This document shows, piece after piece, positions 9,961-21,377 of a stretch of DNA of 64,000 bases. The stretch is from Papio anubis (Eukaryota; Chordata; Mammalia; Primates; Cercopithecidae). Position 1 is the stretch's first letter. Each line of letters starts with the position of its first letter. The notes under the pieces were generated by a model. It did no database searches, was not told the origin of the DNA, and worked only from the letters and a program-made list of their open reading frames with translations. Where the stretch lies: NCBI RefSeq assembly GCF_008728515.1, contig NC_044981.1, positions 109,049,702 through 109,113,701 of the forward strand, given 5' to 3'. The position numbers were made by a program, and so were the translations under genes.

Positions 9961-11869
9961 CTTTCTGGACAAGTAGATAGATATGGAACAAGTGAAATGG
10001 AAGCTGAGACCACATGTGCCAGAAATGGGAACAGTATATTTCACACTGTCCTTATCAGAAGGCTACTTCAGAGTTCACTTTCATGAAGCACATTGAACAC
10101 ATGTTCTCTTTACTATTCACACCCCTCTAAAATGACACCTTAAAAGTTGTTGCTGTTGTTGTTTTAAGATATAAACCCCATAAAAACAAAAAGAATAGTA
10201 AAAGAGGTATGTATAGACCAAACTTTAGAAATTAAGAGTAAAGCAATAGGGTGAATAGAAAAGTGGCATACGGACTTAGCAGAACAGAAAAAGCTGAGGG
10301 CTATGGTTGTGGACACCGTGTGGTGTCATTCAGATCCTCCTTTCCAAATGACCAAGATGTGGATGTACCTGCTGGGAGCACTGAGACAGACAACCCTCAA
10401 TTCCCACATTGCTTTGAGAATAGCCTCAGCAGAAGAAAGCTGTCAAGTCCAAGAGCATATTGCCATCCCAAGGTATTCTACATATGACACATTGACATTG
10501 AGATACAGAGGCCCTGCCCCTCACTCAATCCTGGACGGCTGTTCTAACTACAGCTGGGAACAACTGGGGTCTTCATTGGAACTGCACTGTAATTGAACTT
10601 TGTCCTTTCCTTACTTCCTTCCTTCCCACTAGAGATGGTCTTAAAGGTATTCCTAGTATATGTCCTGCATATTTTCCAGAGAAATCAACTTGTAGAAGCT
10701 GGTTCCAGAAGTGATTCAAGAAAGTAGATGGCATATGTAAAGTTTTGGTTTGGATCCCTTGTCATCCAGAAGGCAATGGATACTTCCCACCACCATCGCA
10801 ATTTTCTTTGGCTGACAGCCCTAGAAACTGGACAATATTCTGCCCAGTGCAGCTCCTATCCTGCTTAGGTGACACTATTTTCTAGAAAAGCCATCACTGA
10901 TAGTGGACGTAATTGAATACCTGTCAACCTTGGCATCAAGCAGCGATGCGTGTGTTAAAAGTTTCACAGGTAGTGAACTGGAATTAGTATTTCAGGTCTA
11001 GGTACTGCATTAGCAGGTGCAATATATCTGGCAAGTTACACACTTTAGGTGCATTGTAACCATAAAGCAATGGAATTGGATACTTGTTGACAAGTGCAAG
11101 TGATACTTTCAGGGGGAAAACAATAACTAAAGACTGAGAACAACTAGTAGGGAATTAAAAACTAAGACAGTCAGAAGTCCTTCTTTTAGCCCGTAATTTT
11201 TTTTTACTTTCTTTACCAGGCAGGCAGAGGAAGCTTAGAAAAAGGTATAGCACTTAAGAGTAGAAGAGCGCCAACAAAGGTTAAGCTCCCAAACACGTCA
11301 TGTCTGTATGCCATGATCAAAGCCCTGGCTGGAAAAACAGGACTCTGGCACACAGGAGCATGTGGGTTGATGCACTCAAAAATCTTGGAGTCCAAAATTC
11401 CTCTTTATACTCTGTTCCAGCAGAAATAGGCAACTGCTCCCTGTTGAAGCTTAGTGCTGCCCCATAGCTTGAAGATAACGGAGATCCTCACCTACTAAAT
11501 GAAACCATGCACCCCCACCCCAAGGTTATGCCCTCACATCCCCTCTTGAAATAAATAAATAGTGTCACGTTATTTGTTGTACAAGCTAAGGGAGAAATGG
11601 ACCTCTGAGGAGAAGAAAATTCAGGATTCAGCTAACATGTATGTTTAGGAGCCAGGAAAATATAGGTGAGACTGGATTCTGAGTGTGCTAGACCAAAAGG
11701 AACAGAACAAAAGTTTAGGGAAAGGAAAGGCTATCACTATAGGACATTTTTGCAGAATATAGGATTTAATACTGTTGCAAGGACCTGCTGCTTAAGCTAC
11801 CAGGAGGGTTCCAGAAGTAAGCAAAAGTGATTGCCCACATACAGTGAGGTGGAAGTGCCAGAATTACAC
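9961..11869. other. Unassigned sequence, possibly decayed ERVL/MaLR internal region
   Basis: Moderate-GC segment around 10250-10600 with two overlapping + frames of 78 and 97 codons, and a 60-codon minus frame at 11213-11395. The composition and the flanking 99-bp duplication recall an old retroviral-like internal region, but I see no diagnostic protease, reverse-transcriptase or integrase motif. I do not assign a gene. Confidence 0.3.
10792..10890 (+). repeat. Local direct repeat, copy 2 (99 bp)
   Basis: Second copy of the block at 9862-9960, shifted by exactly 930 bp, about 96% identical. Confidence 0.9.
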
Positions 11870-12165
11870 TGGAAGAGAGTAGCAAAACATGATGGAATTG
11901 TTCTATATCCTGATTGTAGCGGTGGTTACATGAATCTAGTCATGTGTTAAAGGTCACAGATTATAAATTTAAAAATGAACTTTATAGTGTGTCAATGAAA
12001 ACTTTGTCATAACTAATATACAGTCAGTTAATAGAAGAGAAAACAATGCTCTATCACATTACTTATGAAAGAAATGCAAATTCAAATAATAAGAAACATA
12101 ATTTCTCACATCAAATCAGCAACATTAAACCAGTGGCAATACCAAGCATTGTTTTATCCTCATCT
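11870..12165 (+). mobile_element. Old L1M pieces
   Basis: ATTGTAGCGGTGGTTACATG and TAAAGGTCACAGATTATAAA resemble an L1M 3' region. The adjacent GAAATGCAAATTCAAATAAT with CAATACCAAGCATTG resembles the ORF2 C-terminal part. The order suggests two fragments. Divergence is high. Confidence 0.45.
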
Positions 12166-12425
12166 TCCTTACAAAAACACATTTAGATGCCCCAGAATGT
12201 AGTCAGAATTTACTTTTTTCTCTGTCTAGACACATTGTTTAAGTAATCAAAACCAGTCCAATTGAGAAATTTAAAATTTTGTATAGTTTCATCATAGATT
12301 TTTACATTAATTTTTGTTTCAAAATTATTGATTTCATAATTTTTATTTTTAAATTATTGAGTTAAAATATTATTTATTGTAATTACTGAGGTTTTGGTGT
12401 CCATATCTTAAATTCTGCACTTGTG
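12166..12425. other. AT-rich unassigned sequence
   Basis: Long A/T-only stretches (TTTTTATTTTTAAATTATTG). No feature. Confidence 0.4.
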
Positions 12426-12430
12426 GTGGG

Positions 12431-12772
12431 TGTATTAGTCCATTTTCATACTGCTATGAAGAAATACCAAAGAATGGCTAATTTATAAAGAAAAAGAGGT
12501 TTAATGGACTCACAGGTCCACATAGCTGGGGAGGACTCACGATCATGGCAGAAGGCGAAGGAGGAGCAAAGGCACATCTTACATGGTGGCAGGCAAGAGA
12601 GTGTGCGAAACCATCAGATCTCATGAGACTTATTCACTATCATGAGACAACATGGGAAAAACCTGCCCCCATGATTCAATTATTTCACAACAGGTCTCTC
12701 TCACAACATGTGGGATTATGGGAGCTACAACTCAAGATGAGATTTGGGTGGGGACACAGCCAAACCATATCA
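12431..12772 (-). mobile_element. Solo THE1/MST-type LTR with perfect target-site duplication
   Basis: Complete 342-bp LTR on the minus strand. On the + strand it starts TGTATTAGTCCATTTTCATA and ends CCAAACCATATCA. It is flanked by the 5-bp direct repeat GTGGG at 12426-12430 and 12773-12777, as expected for retroviral-type integration. No internal sequence is adjacent, so it is a solo LTR formed by LTR-LTR recombination. The 89-codon + frame is a shadow. Confidence 0.95.
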
Positions 12773-12870
12773 GTGGGTATGTATCTCTTACTTTATGCTA
12801 GTGCCAGACATTAAATTCCACTTATATTCCATTTCATATATTTCTGTTCTACCTCCCCTGAATGCCAGGT

Positions 12871-13176
12871 TTTTGTTTTGTTTTGTTTGTTTTTTGAGAC
12901 AGGACTTCATGTCTATCCCCCAGGCTGGAGTGCAATGGTATGAACTCAGCTCACTGCAACATCTGCCTCCCAGGCTCAAGCAATCGTTCCCCCCAGCCTC
13001 CCAAGTAGCTGGGACTCCAGACACACACCATCATGCTTGACTATCTTTCATATTTTTTGTAGAGACAGGTTTCACCACATTGTCCATGCTGGTGTCAAAC
13101 TCCTGGCCTCAAGCAATCTGCCCACCTCAGCCTTCCAAAGTGCTGGGATTACAGGCATGAGCTACCACACCTGGCC
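12871..13176 (-). mobile_element. Alu (AluJ/S), antisense
   Basis: TTTTGTTTTG head, TTTTTTGAGACAGGACTTCA, AGGCTGGAGTGCAATGG, to GCTACCACACCTGGCC. Full-length dimer on the minus strand. GCCAGGTTTT/GCCAGATTTT at the two edges is a possible imperfect target-site duplication. Confidence 0.95.
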
Positions 13177-13640
13177 AGATTTTTATATTTAATTATTCTA
13201 TTGAGGTCTCCACTTGACTGTCTAATACACATCTCAAAAACCTAACATATCCAGAATTGACTCTTGATCTCCATACCACCAACAATTTGCACCAGCCTTT
13301 CTCACTTCAGTAAACTATCCACACTTGGCCTGTTCCAGGAATATTGCGATTCCAGTTATGTTAGCTAGGCACAGTCAACAGCGTGGTGTTGTGTTGCTAT
13401 TCCTCCACATCCACTTACTTCTCTCCTCAATCTGACCATCTTCCATCTGAACATACAGTTGTTGCAGTTCTCTTTATCTCTTTCAACACAGGTTAATACG
13501 AGCAACACCTCCCCCACTCTTCTATGCTCTGTGACTATGCTGTTAGACCTACCCCTGTGTCCTAATTTTTATATATCTCCGGGTCCCAGAGTTTTAGGAC
13601 TTTGTAACTGTTCCCTAAATTCTAGGAATTCCAGGACTAT
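13177..13640 (+). mobile_element. Possible L2 internal fragment
   Basis: CCAGAATTGACTCTTGATCT and the pyrimidine-rich text downstream resemble the mid 3' region of L2, but divergence is large. A 62-codon frame at 13459-13647 has no recognisable product. Confidence 0.3.
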
Positions 13641-15414
13641 ATTATAGTATGTATTGCCTTAATATTCTCATATGCTCCTTCCTAGACACTAAAGTACATT
13701 TCATTCACAAAATTAATAGTGCTATTAATATATGGTAATGATGTAACACACATATATATAAAATTATCTGAAAAATATTTAAGACCAGATTTAAAATATT
13801 AAGTTTAAAAATTTACAAATCTTTCTGATTATGAAGATGAATTGATTTTTCCAATCCTCCCTTTCATTTGAATTTTAATAATAGCAATAATATTCTGATT
13901 CTGAAAACCTCCCTTCCTCATGCCAACCCTGGGAGTGATTTCACACGGCATCCGTATATAAAATAGACTTATTTAAAAGGAAATGAAACCAATCAAAATG
14001 TCATTGGCTCAATCCCTGCATGCTGCCTTCCTGATATGTGTTATTTTTCTTCATACATTATCATTTTACTTGCAAGGTGGAGGTTTGAGAAAGCTTGATG
14101 ATTGACTGAACCTGCCCACAAGAAATGCACTGTGTGATTGCTTCCCCCTGTGTAATATGAAAGTCACGGGGAAAATAAGATAAATCAATAGTTCTTTCTG
14201 CCAAGAACCTATTTATTATACCCCAAATGGTGTGCATAGCTGAGAAGGTATGTTTTTTATTTTGACAATAAGAGCAGGGTTTTGTTAAACCAACTTTGTA
14301 ATCACTGGAAGATTTCTTTTTCTTTCAAAGCACCTTTTCTCTTGGAGTGTGTACCATACAATATAAACACATTAATCATCTCTTTGGCTATTTATTCATT
14401 CATTTGTATTCTCAACTTTTGGTGCCTCAAAACTCCACAAAGATTTTCTTTTATGCATTCTTTTTCTCTCTCCTTTCCTTTTCCACTTAGACTCATTGAT
14501 CATTTTTCTCTTCCCATCTGAGCAGCTATAATAAGAACCAGGATGACTGGATAACAAAATAAACAATGTCAACTGTTACAAGCAAAAAACATACGTTTAT
14601 TTAATGTAGGTTAATTATACAGCCACGTAGAACAGTGAAAAATGTGCCACTACAAAATATGCAAGCAAGCCATCGCTAACACAAAGGTCCTACCAAAGCA
14701 CCCAGTTGTCAATTTTGTCATCTGACAGCACTAGAAATACCTTCAGGCTCTTTGTGTAACTAGCACATTCTTTTCCATTATTCACTAACAAGATAGTAAT
14801 ATCTTTCAATTTGTATTTTTTGCATTTCCATATCATTCATGAAAATCTGCATCTGCGGATAGGCAAAAGGTGGTTTAGACTTTTGTAGCTGTAATACCGT
14901 TTGTCTAAAGAAAAGTTCTAAGAAAATGTTCAAAATATTTTAAATACAAGCATGATTGCAGAATCCTAGTGGCATCTGATAATGTAATAACCTGTTGATT
15001 GATGTCTATTAAAGCTTTCACTATTGATGTTATAACCTATTGACTTAAACATTTCTAACAGAAAAGACTCTTAGCCTTTGTACATTTCACAAGAGAGGTA
15101 AACTTGTGAAATAGCCTTTTGAGTTCAGTCCATTGATGACTTTTTAGACCCCTAATACCATTTGAGAGCTCTAAATATTTTTTCAAACTGATGAAATAAC
15201 TTATTCAAAGATTAATTAAACGTTAGAAATTAAAAAATAGAGGTAGCTAGTGAAATCAGTAAAAGTAACCTAAAGTCTAGTAATTATATTGAATATTGCT
15301 GTAAAACTTGTCTAATACTAATATAAATCTTATAAGAAATATGCACTATATTTTATTTCAGAGTATACAGAAACAAAATTAGTAATGTTATTGAGCTCCC
15401 AACTAAACCAGAGT
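13641..15414. other. AT-rich unassigned sequence
   Basis: Nearly 1.8 kb without a repeat family I recognise and with stops in all frames apart from one 79-codon stretch at 14282-14521 of biased hydrophobic composition. Likely unique non-coding DNA. Confidence 0.45.
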
Positions 15415-15505
15415 GGTTTGTAAGGATCAAACTATTTAGTACACGCAAAGTGTATTAGAGCTGTAAATGGCACACAGTAAACACTTAATAAACCATGATG
15501 ATTGA
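15415..15505 (+). mobile_element. MIR-like 3' fragment
   Basis: GCTGTAAATGGCACACAGTA followed by AACACTTAATAA resembles the MIR 3' end in sense orientation. Confidence 0.45.
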
Positions 15506-15530
15506 ACGATGACAAAGTAATATCACTTTT

Positions 15531-15826
15531 TTATTTTTAATTTTTCAGATGGAATCTCATTCTGTCACCCAGGCTGGAGTGCAGTGGTGCAATCTTGGCT
15601 AACTGAAACCTCTGCCTTCTGGTTCAAGCGATTCTCCCACCTCAGCCTCCGAAGTAGCTGAGATTAAAAGCATGCACCACCATGCCCAATTAATTTTCAT
15701 ATTTTTAGTACAGACAGGTTTCACCATGTTGGCCAGGCTGGCCTCAAATTTCTGACCTCAAGAGATCCGCCCGCTTCAGCCTCCCAAAGTGCTGTGATTA
15801 CAGGCATGAGCCACCTCGCCCAGCCA
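15531..15826 (-). mobile_element. AluS-like, antisense, with target-site duplication
   Basis: TTCTGTCACCCAGGCTGGAG to CACCTCGCCCAGCC on the minus strand. TATCACTTTT occurs at 15521-15530 and again at 15831-15840 as a 10-bp target-site duplication. Confidence 0.96.
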
Positions 15827-15840
15827 AGATTATCACTTTT

Positions 15841-16292
15841 AATAGCCAAGATTATCTCAATCTATCCAGTTATAAAGTGCAGGGAAGGAAAAGAACTTTA
15901 AAGTCTTATTATAACAGAAGAAGCCCAAAGTGTCCAATGTCAATTAGGCCTCAATAGTACGCAATCAAACTCTTTTCTATCCCTAGAAAACTATTTCTGA
16001 ATGTTCAGTGGACCAATTTCAAATATTTAATCTAATACAACAATCTCAGCACACCTGCAGTACTCTGCAGTAATATTGCCCCTGCACAGAGGAAGTCATG
16101 CAGAAACCACTGTATTAAAATATTCTTAGTTTTATACACAAAATATTCTTTTCCATCTCAGTCTTTTCTTCTTATTCCAAAAAAAGGATAATTTTGCTAT
16201 TATGTAAATAACTTCAATAAACAGTGTATCACTTTATCAATTGTCCTTTCCATATCAACTTTTGAATATCTGAAGTCCTCTAATCAGCATTT
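15841..16292. other. Unassigned sequence
   Basis: No recognisable feature between the Alu and the L1 insertion. Confidence 0.4.
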
Positions 16293-16305
16293 AAAATGTG
16301 ATAAA

Positions 16306-16555
16306 CACACACCAGGGCCTATTATGGGGAGGGGGGAGAGGGGAGGGATTGCATTGGGAGTTATACCTGATGTAAATGACGAGTTGATGGGTGCTGACGA
16401 GTTGATGGGTGCAGCACACCAACGTGGCACAAGTATACATATGTAACAAACCTGCACGTTATGCACATGTACCCTAGAACTTAAAGTATAATAATAATAA
16501 TAAATAAATAAATAAATAAAAATAAAAAATAAAATAAAAATAAATAAAATAAAAT
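16306..16555 (+). mobile_element. Young 5'-truncated L1PA 3' end with 13-bp target-site duplication
   Basis: Starts within the 3' UTR (ACCAGGGCCTATTATGGG), includes the G-rich tract, and carries GACGAGTTGATGGGTGCT duplicated in tandem (~16379-16414). It ends in a long (AATA)n/(AAAAT)n tail from ~16489. AAAATGTGATAAA is present at 16293-16305 and 16556-16568. The perfect target-site duplication and low decay mark a fairly recent insertion. The 100-codon minus frame is a shadow. Confidence 0.96.
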
Positions 16556-16568
16556 AAAATGTGATAAA

Positions 16569-17439
16569 ATTGGAAAAAATCCCCAACTCATTATAAAAGA
16601 TCAGTATTACGTTGATACCGAAACTAGATAATCATTTAAAGATTTCTGAATTTTCAATATTGCTTACCTACTCTCACAAACAGTGGTATGTTTTCTATTT
16701 GGATTTTTAAAAATTAATTATATTGAAGAATCATATATAGTAAAATGTACTAATTTAAAATGTACAGGCCAATCATTTTTGACAAATTAATACACCATGG
16801 AATGATTATCTCCTCAATATGCAGAATATCTACATCACTCCACAAAGTTCACCTGTGCCACTCTGCAGTGACTTTCAACCCACCTTCAGCCTAAAGGTGC
16901 TGAAAGTACCACAAGTAAATTTTATGCCAATCTAAGATGCACAATTATTGCACAAATCAGAGATGCACAAACCATTGACACAATAATAATAGAGAAATTG
17001 AGCGGTATATTAAAAAGGTGTTTTATCAAACTAAGTAGCATTTTTTTTCCAGATTTGTAACTAGGTTTAGCATATAATACAGTGAATGTGTGTGTGAGTG
17101 TGTGTGTGCATCTAGGTATATGCAATAAATTGTGGCAACATTTGCTGAGTGGACACATATTTTAACATGAGAAGAAAGCCTATAATTGTATAGTAAAAGT
17201 AATAAATCAATTGGAATATTTAAAATGTCCTTAAAACTAAAATATTTAAGTAACAGGAATGAAAAAAATTGCAATATAAACAACAAATGAAAAGATGATG
17301 CTGTTTCTCTTAGAAGAACTCCTAAAAGCCACAGAAAATTTTAAACATTTTAAGGGGAAAATCCACAATATATTAGAAATTTACAATATAAGAAATTAAA
17401 GACAGCAAAACTAAAATACACCTATTTGTCATCAAAGAG
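16569..17439. other. Unassigned AT-rich sequence with short (TG)n
   Basis: Holds a GTGTGTGTGAGTGTGTGTGT run near 17085-17108 and otherwise nothing I recognise. Confidence 0.45.
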
Positions 17440-17960
17440 ACAATGAAATTTTATTGAGCAAATACAAAAAAGAATAATAATATCCAAAACTGTCACAGGT
17501 ACACATTGGACATACATTTTCAAATACTGCTGATGGAAATATGCAAATTTAAGTAGACAACAATTTGGCAACTTGTATTCAGTGCTCTAAAATAGATATA
17601 CTCTGCATGTCCATTTCTAGAAATGTACCCTAAAGAAATCATCTAATGAGAATGCAAGGCATAGGTTAAGTATGTTCATAAAAAGACTCTTTCTAATAAC
17701 AAAAACAAAAGGAAGATATTTTACTTGCTATTATTTGAAATATAGTAAACAGATGTGATATAATAGCATGTGGCTACTGCAGATTTCAGTGAGGGTCAGT
17801 GCTTATTAATACAGATGAGAAAAGTATGTTGCTAAATGATGAAAATAGCTTTTCACAGAGTCTGCTTATTGTGTGATACCATACTTATAACAAAACATAC
17901 TAGAATGCCCAGGGGAGAATAAGCTGTAGTCAACTGTACATTGGCATTAAGAATAAATTT
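17440..17960 (+). mobile_element. Old L1M/HAL1-like ORF2 C-terminal fragment
   Basis: CAACAATTTGGCAACTTGTA, CATTTCTAGAAATGTACCCT and the later TTATTGTGTGATACCATACT follow the order seen at the 3' end of old L1 ORF2. Heavily mutated. Confidence 0.5.
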
Positions 17961-18319
17961 TCATTGTTGCTGTATCACTTTCTCACTTTCTGTTAAAAGT
18001 TATAACGAACATTACATGATTGTGTATTTTAAAAGTAATTTGAAATTTTAAAAAATAAGTAGTTTAATTTTTGAAAAAGTCTTGCTGTGTGATCAGCCTA
18101 TGATTTATTTTTTCTTTTTACAATAGCCAAATGAGAGTCATTTTCTGCTCAGTCTAGTTCCAGAATTATAATTCTAAACTGTCATTTGTTCTACTATATT
18201 TTTATGAAAAAACAGGGTAGTCATCAACAAAAGAGTCTCTTTTAGGTATGGAATTAATAACAATAATAAGAAGAATATTTTCTTAAGTTCATTTTAAATT
18301 GTTAAAAGAAAAACTTTAG
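17961..18319. other. Unassigned AT-rich sequence
   Basis: No gene or recognisable repeat. Confidence 0.4.
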
Positions 18320-18690
18320 ACAAAATATATTTAACAGAGTTTATTTGAGCAAAGAACAATTCACAAATTGGGCAGCACCAAGAAGCAAAGGAGGTTTGGA
18401 GAGCTTCAGTCTGCATCATGGAGAATGTTTATAGACACAACACAGAACTAAAGTACAGAATAGCTTGACTAGTTACAGTGAGGCATTTGTCTTATTTGGA
18501 CATCATCTGATCAATTGGTTGCCTATAATTGGCTGAAGCTCAGCTGCTTGTGATTGGCTGAGATCTGGCTATCTCTAACAAAAAATATACTCCTTATCTA
18601 GGTTTTGGTTTGTTGGCATGCTAGGCTAGGTTGCAGTTTATTAAATGGAAACTCAAAGTACAGAGACAGTCTCATGCCAAATTTAATTTA
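18320..18690. repeat. Medium-reiteration repeat, family not identified
   Basis: GAGTTTATTTGAGCAAAGAA and CAAATTGGGCAGCACC, with later TTGGCTGAAGCTCAGCTGC and AACAAAGTTAATATGACC, have the look of an interspersed repeat (LTR- or DNA-type). I cannot name the family. Its first part (18340-18402) is repeated almost perfectly at 19419-19481. Confidence 0.5.
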
Positions 18691-18699
18691 ACAAAGTTA

Positions 18700-18960
18700 A
18701 TATGACCCTGGTATTGTTCTAAGCACTTTGATATGTTAAATCACTGATTCCTAAAAATTACACTGTAATATAGGTAGTTTTATTATCCCCACTGTACAAG
18801 TGACAGAATTGAAGGACAAATAAGTAAAAATAAAAAAATTTTTTTAAAAGTGCCCAGGGTTAGTCATCTAATATGTGAAAACTCTGGAATTAGAACACAG
18901 GCAATCTAGCTTCAGAATCTGTACTTTCAACCATTACTATTGCATGTGTACTCTACTGCC
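18700..18960 (-). mobile_element. MIR, antisense
   Basis: AGGTAGTTTTATTATCCCCA, then a gap, AGTGCCCAGGGTTAGTCAT, AGAACACAGGCAATCTAGCT follow the reverse complement of MIR, with an A-rich interruption near 18825-18850. Confidence 0.75.
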
Positions 18961-19418
18961 CTACTACAGGTAACACACTTCCCCTTTGTATATATTTAAT
19001 TTATAGATTAATAATAATATTTAAATAAATAAGTAATAACTTTTCTGCTATTTTGAAAATGCAGTTAGTGGCTTGCATAATAGAGTATCTTTTCATAATT
19101 AGCCTTACAGGTTATCTGAAAGACATGGAATATAATTTTAATCTACCGAGACTTGTTATTTCCTTCTCCTATTGAAACTAAATATATATATATGGCAGGG
19201 TTGCTTTTACTTCCTACAAAGACACTGATGAACATTTCTGGCCTCAAGGAATAACACAATCACCAACCACACATATATTTAAACAGAAACATAAAATTTG
19301 ACATATATTAACCAAAGGTTTTTGATACAATTCTAGATATTTTCATATTTAAATACTTGTATAAAGTCTTAGAAATATAAGGTTAATTATTTTTATTATC
19401 TGAAAGAGCATAAACACA
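18961..19418. other. Unassigned AT-rich sequence
   Basis: Includes a short (AT)n near 19182-19193. No gene. Confidence 0.4.
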
Positions 19419-19481
19419 TTTATTTGAGCAAAGAACAATTCACAAATTGGGCAGCACCCAGAAGCAAAGGAGGTTTGGAGA
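19419..19481. repeat. 63-bp local direct repeat, copy 2
   Basis: Matches 18340-18402 with a single mismatch (C for A) and no gaps, at a shift of 1,079 bp. The sequence diverges sharply on both sides. Confidence 0.92.
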
Positions 19482-20570
19482 ATGCCCAATTCTCTTATTA
19501 ACAGCCATCTCAGTGGGTTTCCTGAAGTATATATTAGTCAAGCAATATAAGTAGAAATCAGAACACAAAGATACCATTAGCTGGAATAATGTCTGGAACT
19601 ATAATTTTTGTATGCACTCTGAACCAGAAGCCTAAGTGGAGTCTTCACTTCCCACTAAAACCCACATATGATTCTTGGGATATTATTAAAAGCCTCTGAT
19701 TGGCCACAAGTAATAAAGAAATCAAGGGAGAGAGACAGAGAGTCAATCTACTGGCCAGGCTATCACAAGACCAGGCCATCTTAGCTGACCTGCTAGTTAG
19801 GTGGGGTAAAAAAAGAACTATAGGCATTATCTGTACTTATATCGTAATACACACAAACTTTGGAATAGACAACATAAGCAATATTGTCAGCGACCGTAAT
19901 CCCTTTGGAATCAGAGAGCAGAGGGAGAGCAATCAAGTAGATGGTGCTAGTGGCAGATAGAGACACTATCCCGTATAGGAAAATGTCTTAATACAAAACT
20001 GTCAAGGAAAACAATTATCATCATTCCTGTAGCTTCACCTGTTTTTTCCATTAGCCCCTAGGCTCAGTTGGCTATCACAGCAAAGGCACCATGATTTTAC
20101 TCTTATTCAAGGCTTCATCAATATAAATAAGCCTACATTAATGTCACCTTTTTCTTTTTTCAACATAAATGCTAATAATGAGTTCCTGACTCACCCCTCA
20201 GGTTCAACCAAAATTTTCCTCCTTTATTCACCAGCTGATGGTGAGTTTGATGTAAGACTCAAGAGGTAGTAATGAGCAAGGAAAGGACATGTGGTCAAGG
20301 TGGTCTTTGAGGTAAATATTAAAATAACTCAATGTGTAGAAGTTTGGGAAGTTTCATTTGCAAGAGCAGCTCTTGGTAAGAAGGGCTTATGGAAAAGTGA
20401 AGAGAAAACAGAAACCAGAAGAGAAAAGGGTCAGGTTTGTTGAAAAGGTTGTTTTCCTCCAATTATTTCAAATTTTTATGAATGCAGTTGTCTATAGTAG
20501 CCAATTTACCACCTTTGAATTTTGCTTCAACAAGGCTTCATGAGAAGTGAATGGAGATGGATGTCCCAAG
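19482..20570. other. Unassigned sequence
   Basis: An 86-codon + frame at 19700-19960 and a 61-codon one at 20358-20543 have no recognisable product or start context. Mixed composition; possibly old LTR-related sequence, but unsupported. Confidence 0.35.
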
Positions 20571-20730
20571 AAACTATTTTATAGTGTGTTAGTCTAGAAG
20601 AGTGTACACATGTGCATTCAAAGCAGCACTGCAAACCATTCTCATAAGGAACCACTTTGTATAGTGTGTTAGTATAGAAAAGGATACATATATACATTGA
20701 AAGCAACACTTCAAACAATTCTCACAAGTG
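20571..20730. repeat. Diverged tandem pair of 80-bp units
   Basis: Units 20571-20650 and 20651-20730 align without gaps, sharing ATAGTGTGTTAGT and AATTCTCA-type ends. I count 60 of 80 identical positions, rising to 56 of 70 outside the first ten bases. Confidence 0.85.
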
Positions 20731-20980
20731 AAACAAAAAGCATGGAATAATTCACTAGGTAAAATAGTACAGTTACAACTTGAAATCTAGACTTGGTTTT
20801 AAAACTACCCTAACAGAAGCATTGAGTTATATTTAATATTTGTTTAAAAATGGTCTATTAAACATAGAAAAAAAACATATCTCTGTTGTGCTATTCCACA
20901 GTAAACCTTAAAGGATTAAGACAATATTAACCAGTTTAATATAACGTCCACCTACAAGAATCTTATTAGGAAACACATTT
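20731..20980. other. Unassigned sequence
   Basis: AT-rich, no recognised feature. Confidence 0.4.
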
Positions 20981-21294
20981 CCGGGGTTGGGTACACTGAC
21001 TCACGGCTGCAATCCCAGCACTTTGGGAGGCCGAGGTGGGTGGATCACATGAGTCCAGGAGTTCGAGAGCAGCCTGGCAGACATAGTGAAGCCCTGTCTC
21101 TAGAAAATTTTTGTTTTAAAAAATAAGCTGAACACAGTAGTGCACACCTGTAGTCCCAGGTACTTGGGAGGCAGAGGTGGGAGAATCACCTGAGTCCAGG
21201 AGGTGGAGGTTGCAGTGAGCAGAGATCACACCACTGCACTCCAGCCTAGGCAACAGAACAGGACCACGTCTAAAAAAAAAGGAAAAGAAGTAGA
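20981..21294 (+). mobile_element. Alu (AluJ/Sx), sense
   Basis: GCAATCCCAGCACTTTGGGA through GCACTCCAGCCTAGGCAAC to an A-rich tail with GGAAAAGAAG. The AAACACATTT (20971-20980) and AAACATATTT (21295-21304) edges form a near-perfect 10-bp target-site duplication. Confidence 0.96.
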
Positions 21295-21377
21295 AAACAT
21301 ATTTCTTAAATGTGTTTAACTATCTACAACAATTGGAATGATGCAGTTTGCAAATATAATTATATATATACATACAC

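Noticed and set aside
16284..16586. 100-codon minus frame rich in Phe, Ile and Tyr
   Set aside because: It is antisense to the L1 3' UTR and its A-rich tail.
20571..20730. CRISPR-like repeat-spacer pattern
   Set aside because: Only two contiguous 80-bp units and no spacers, in primate-type DNA.
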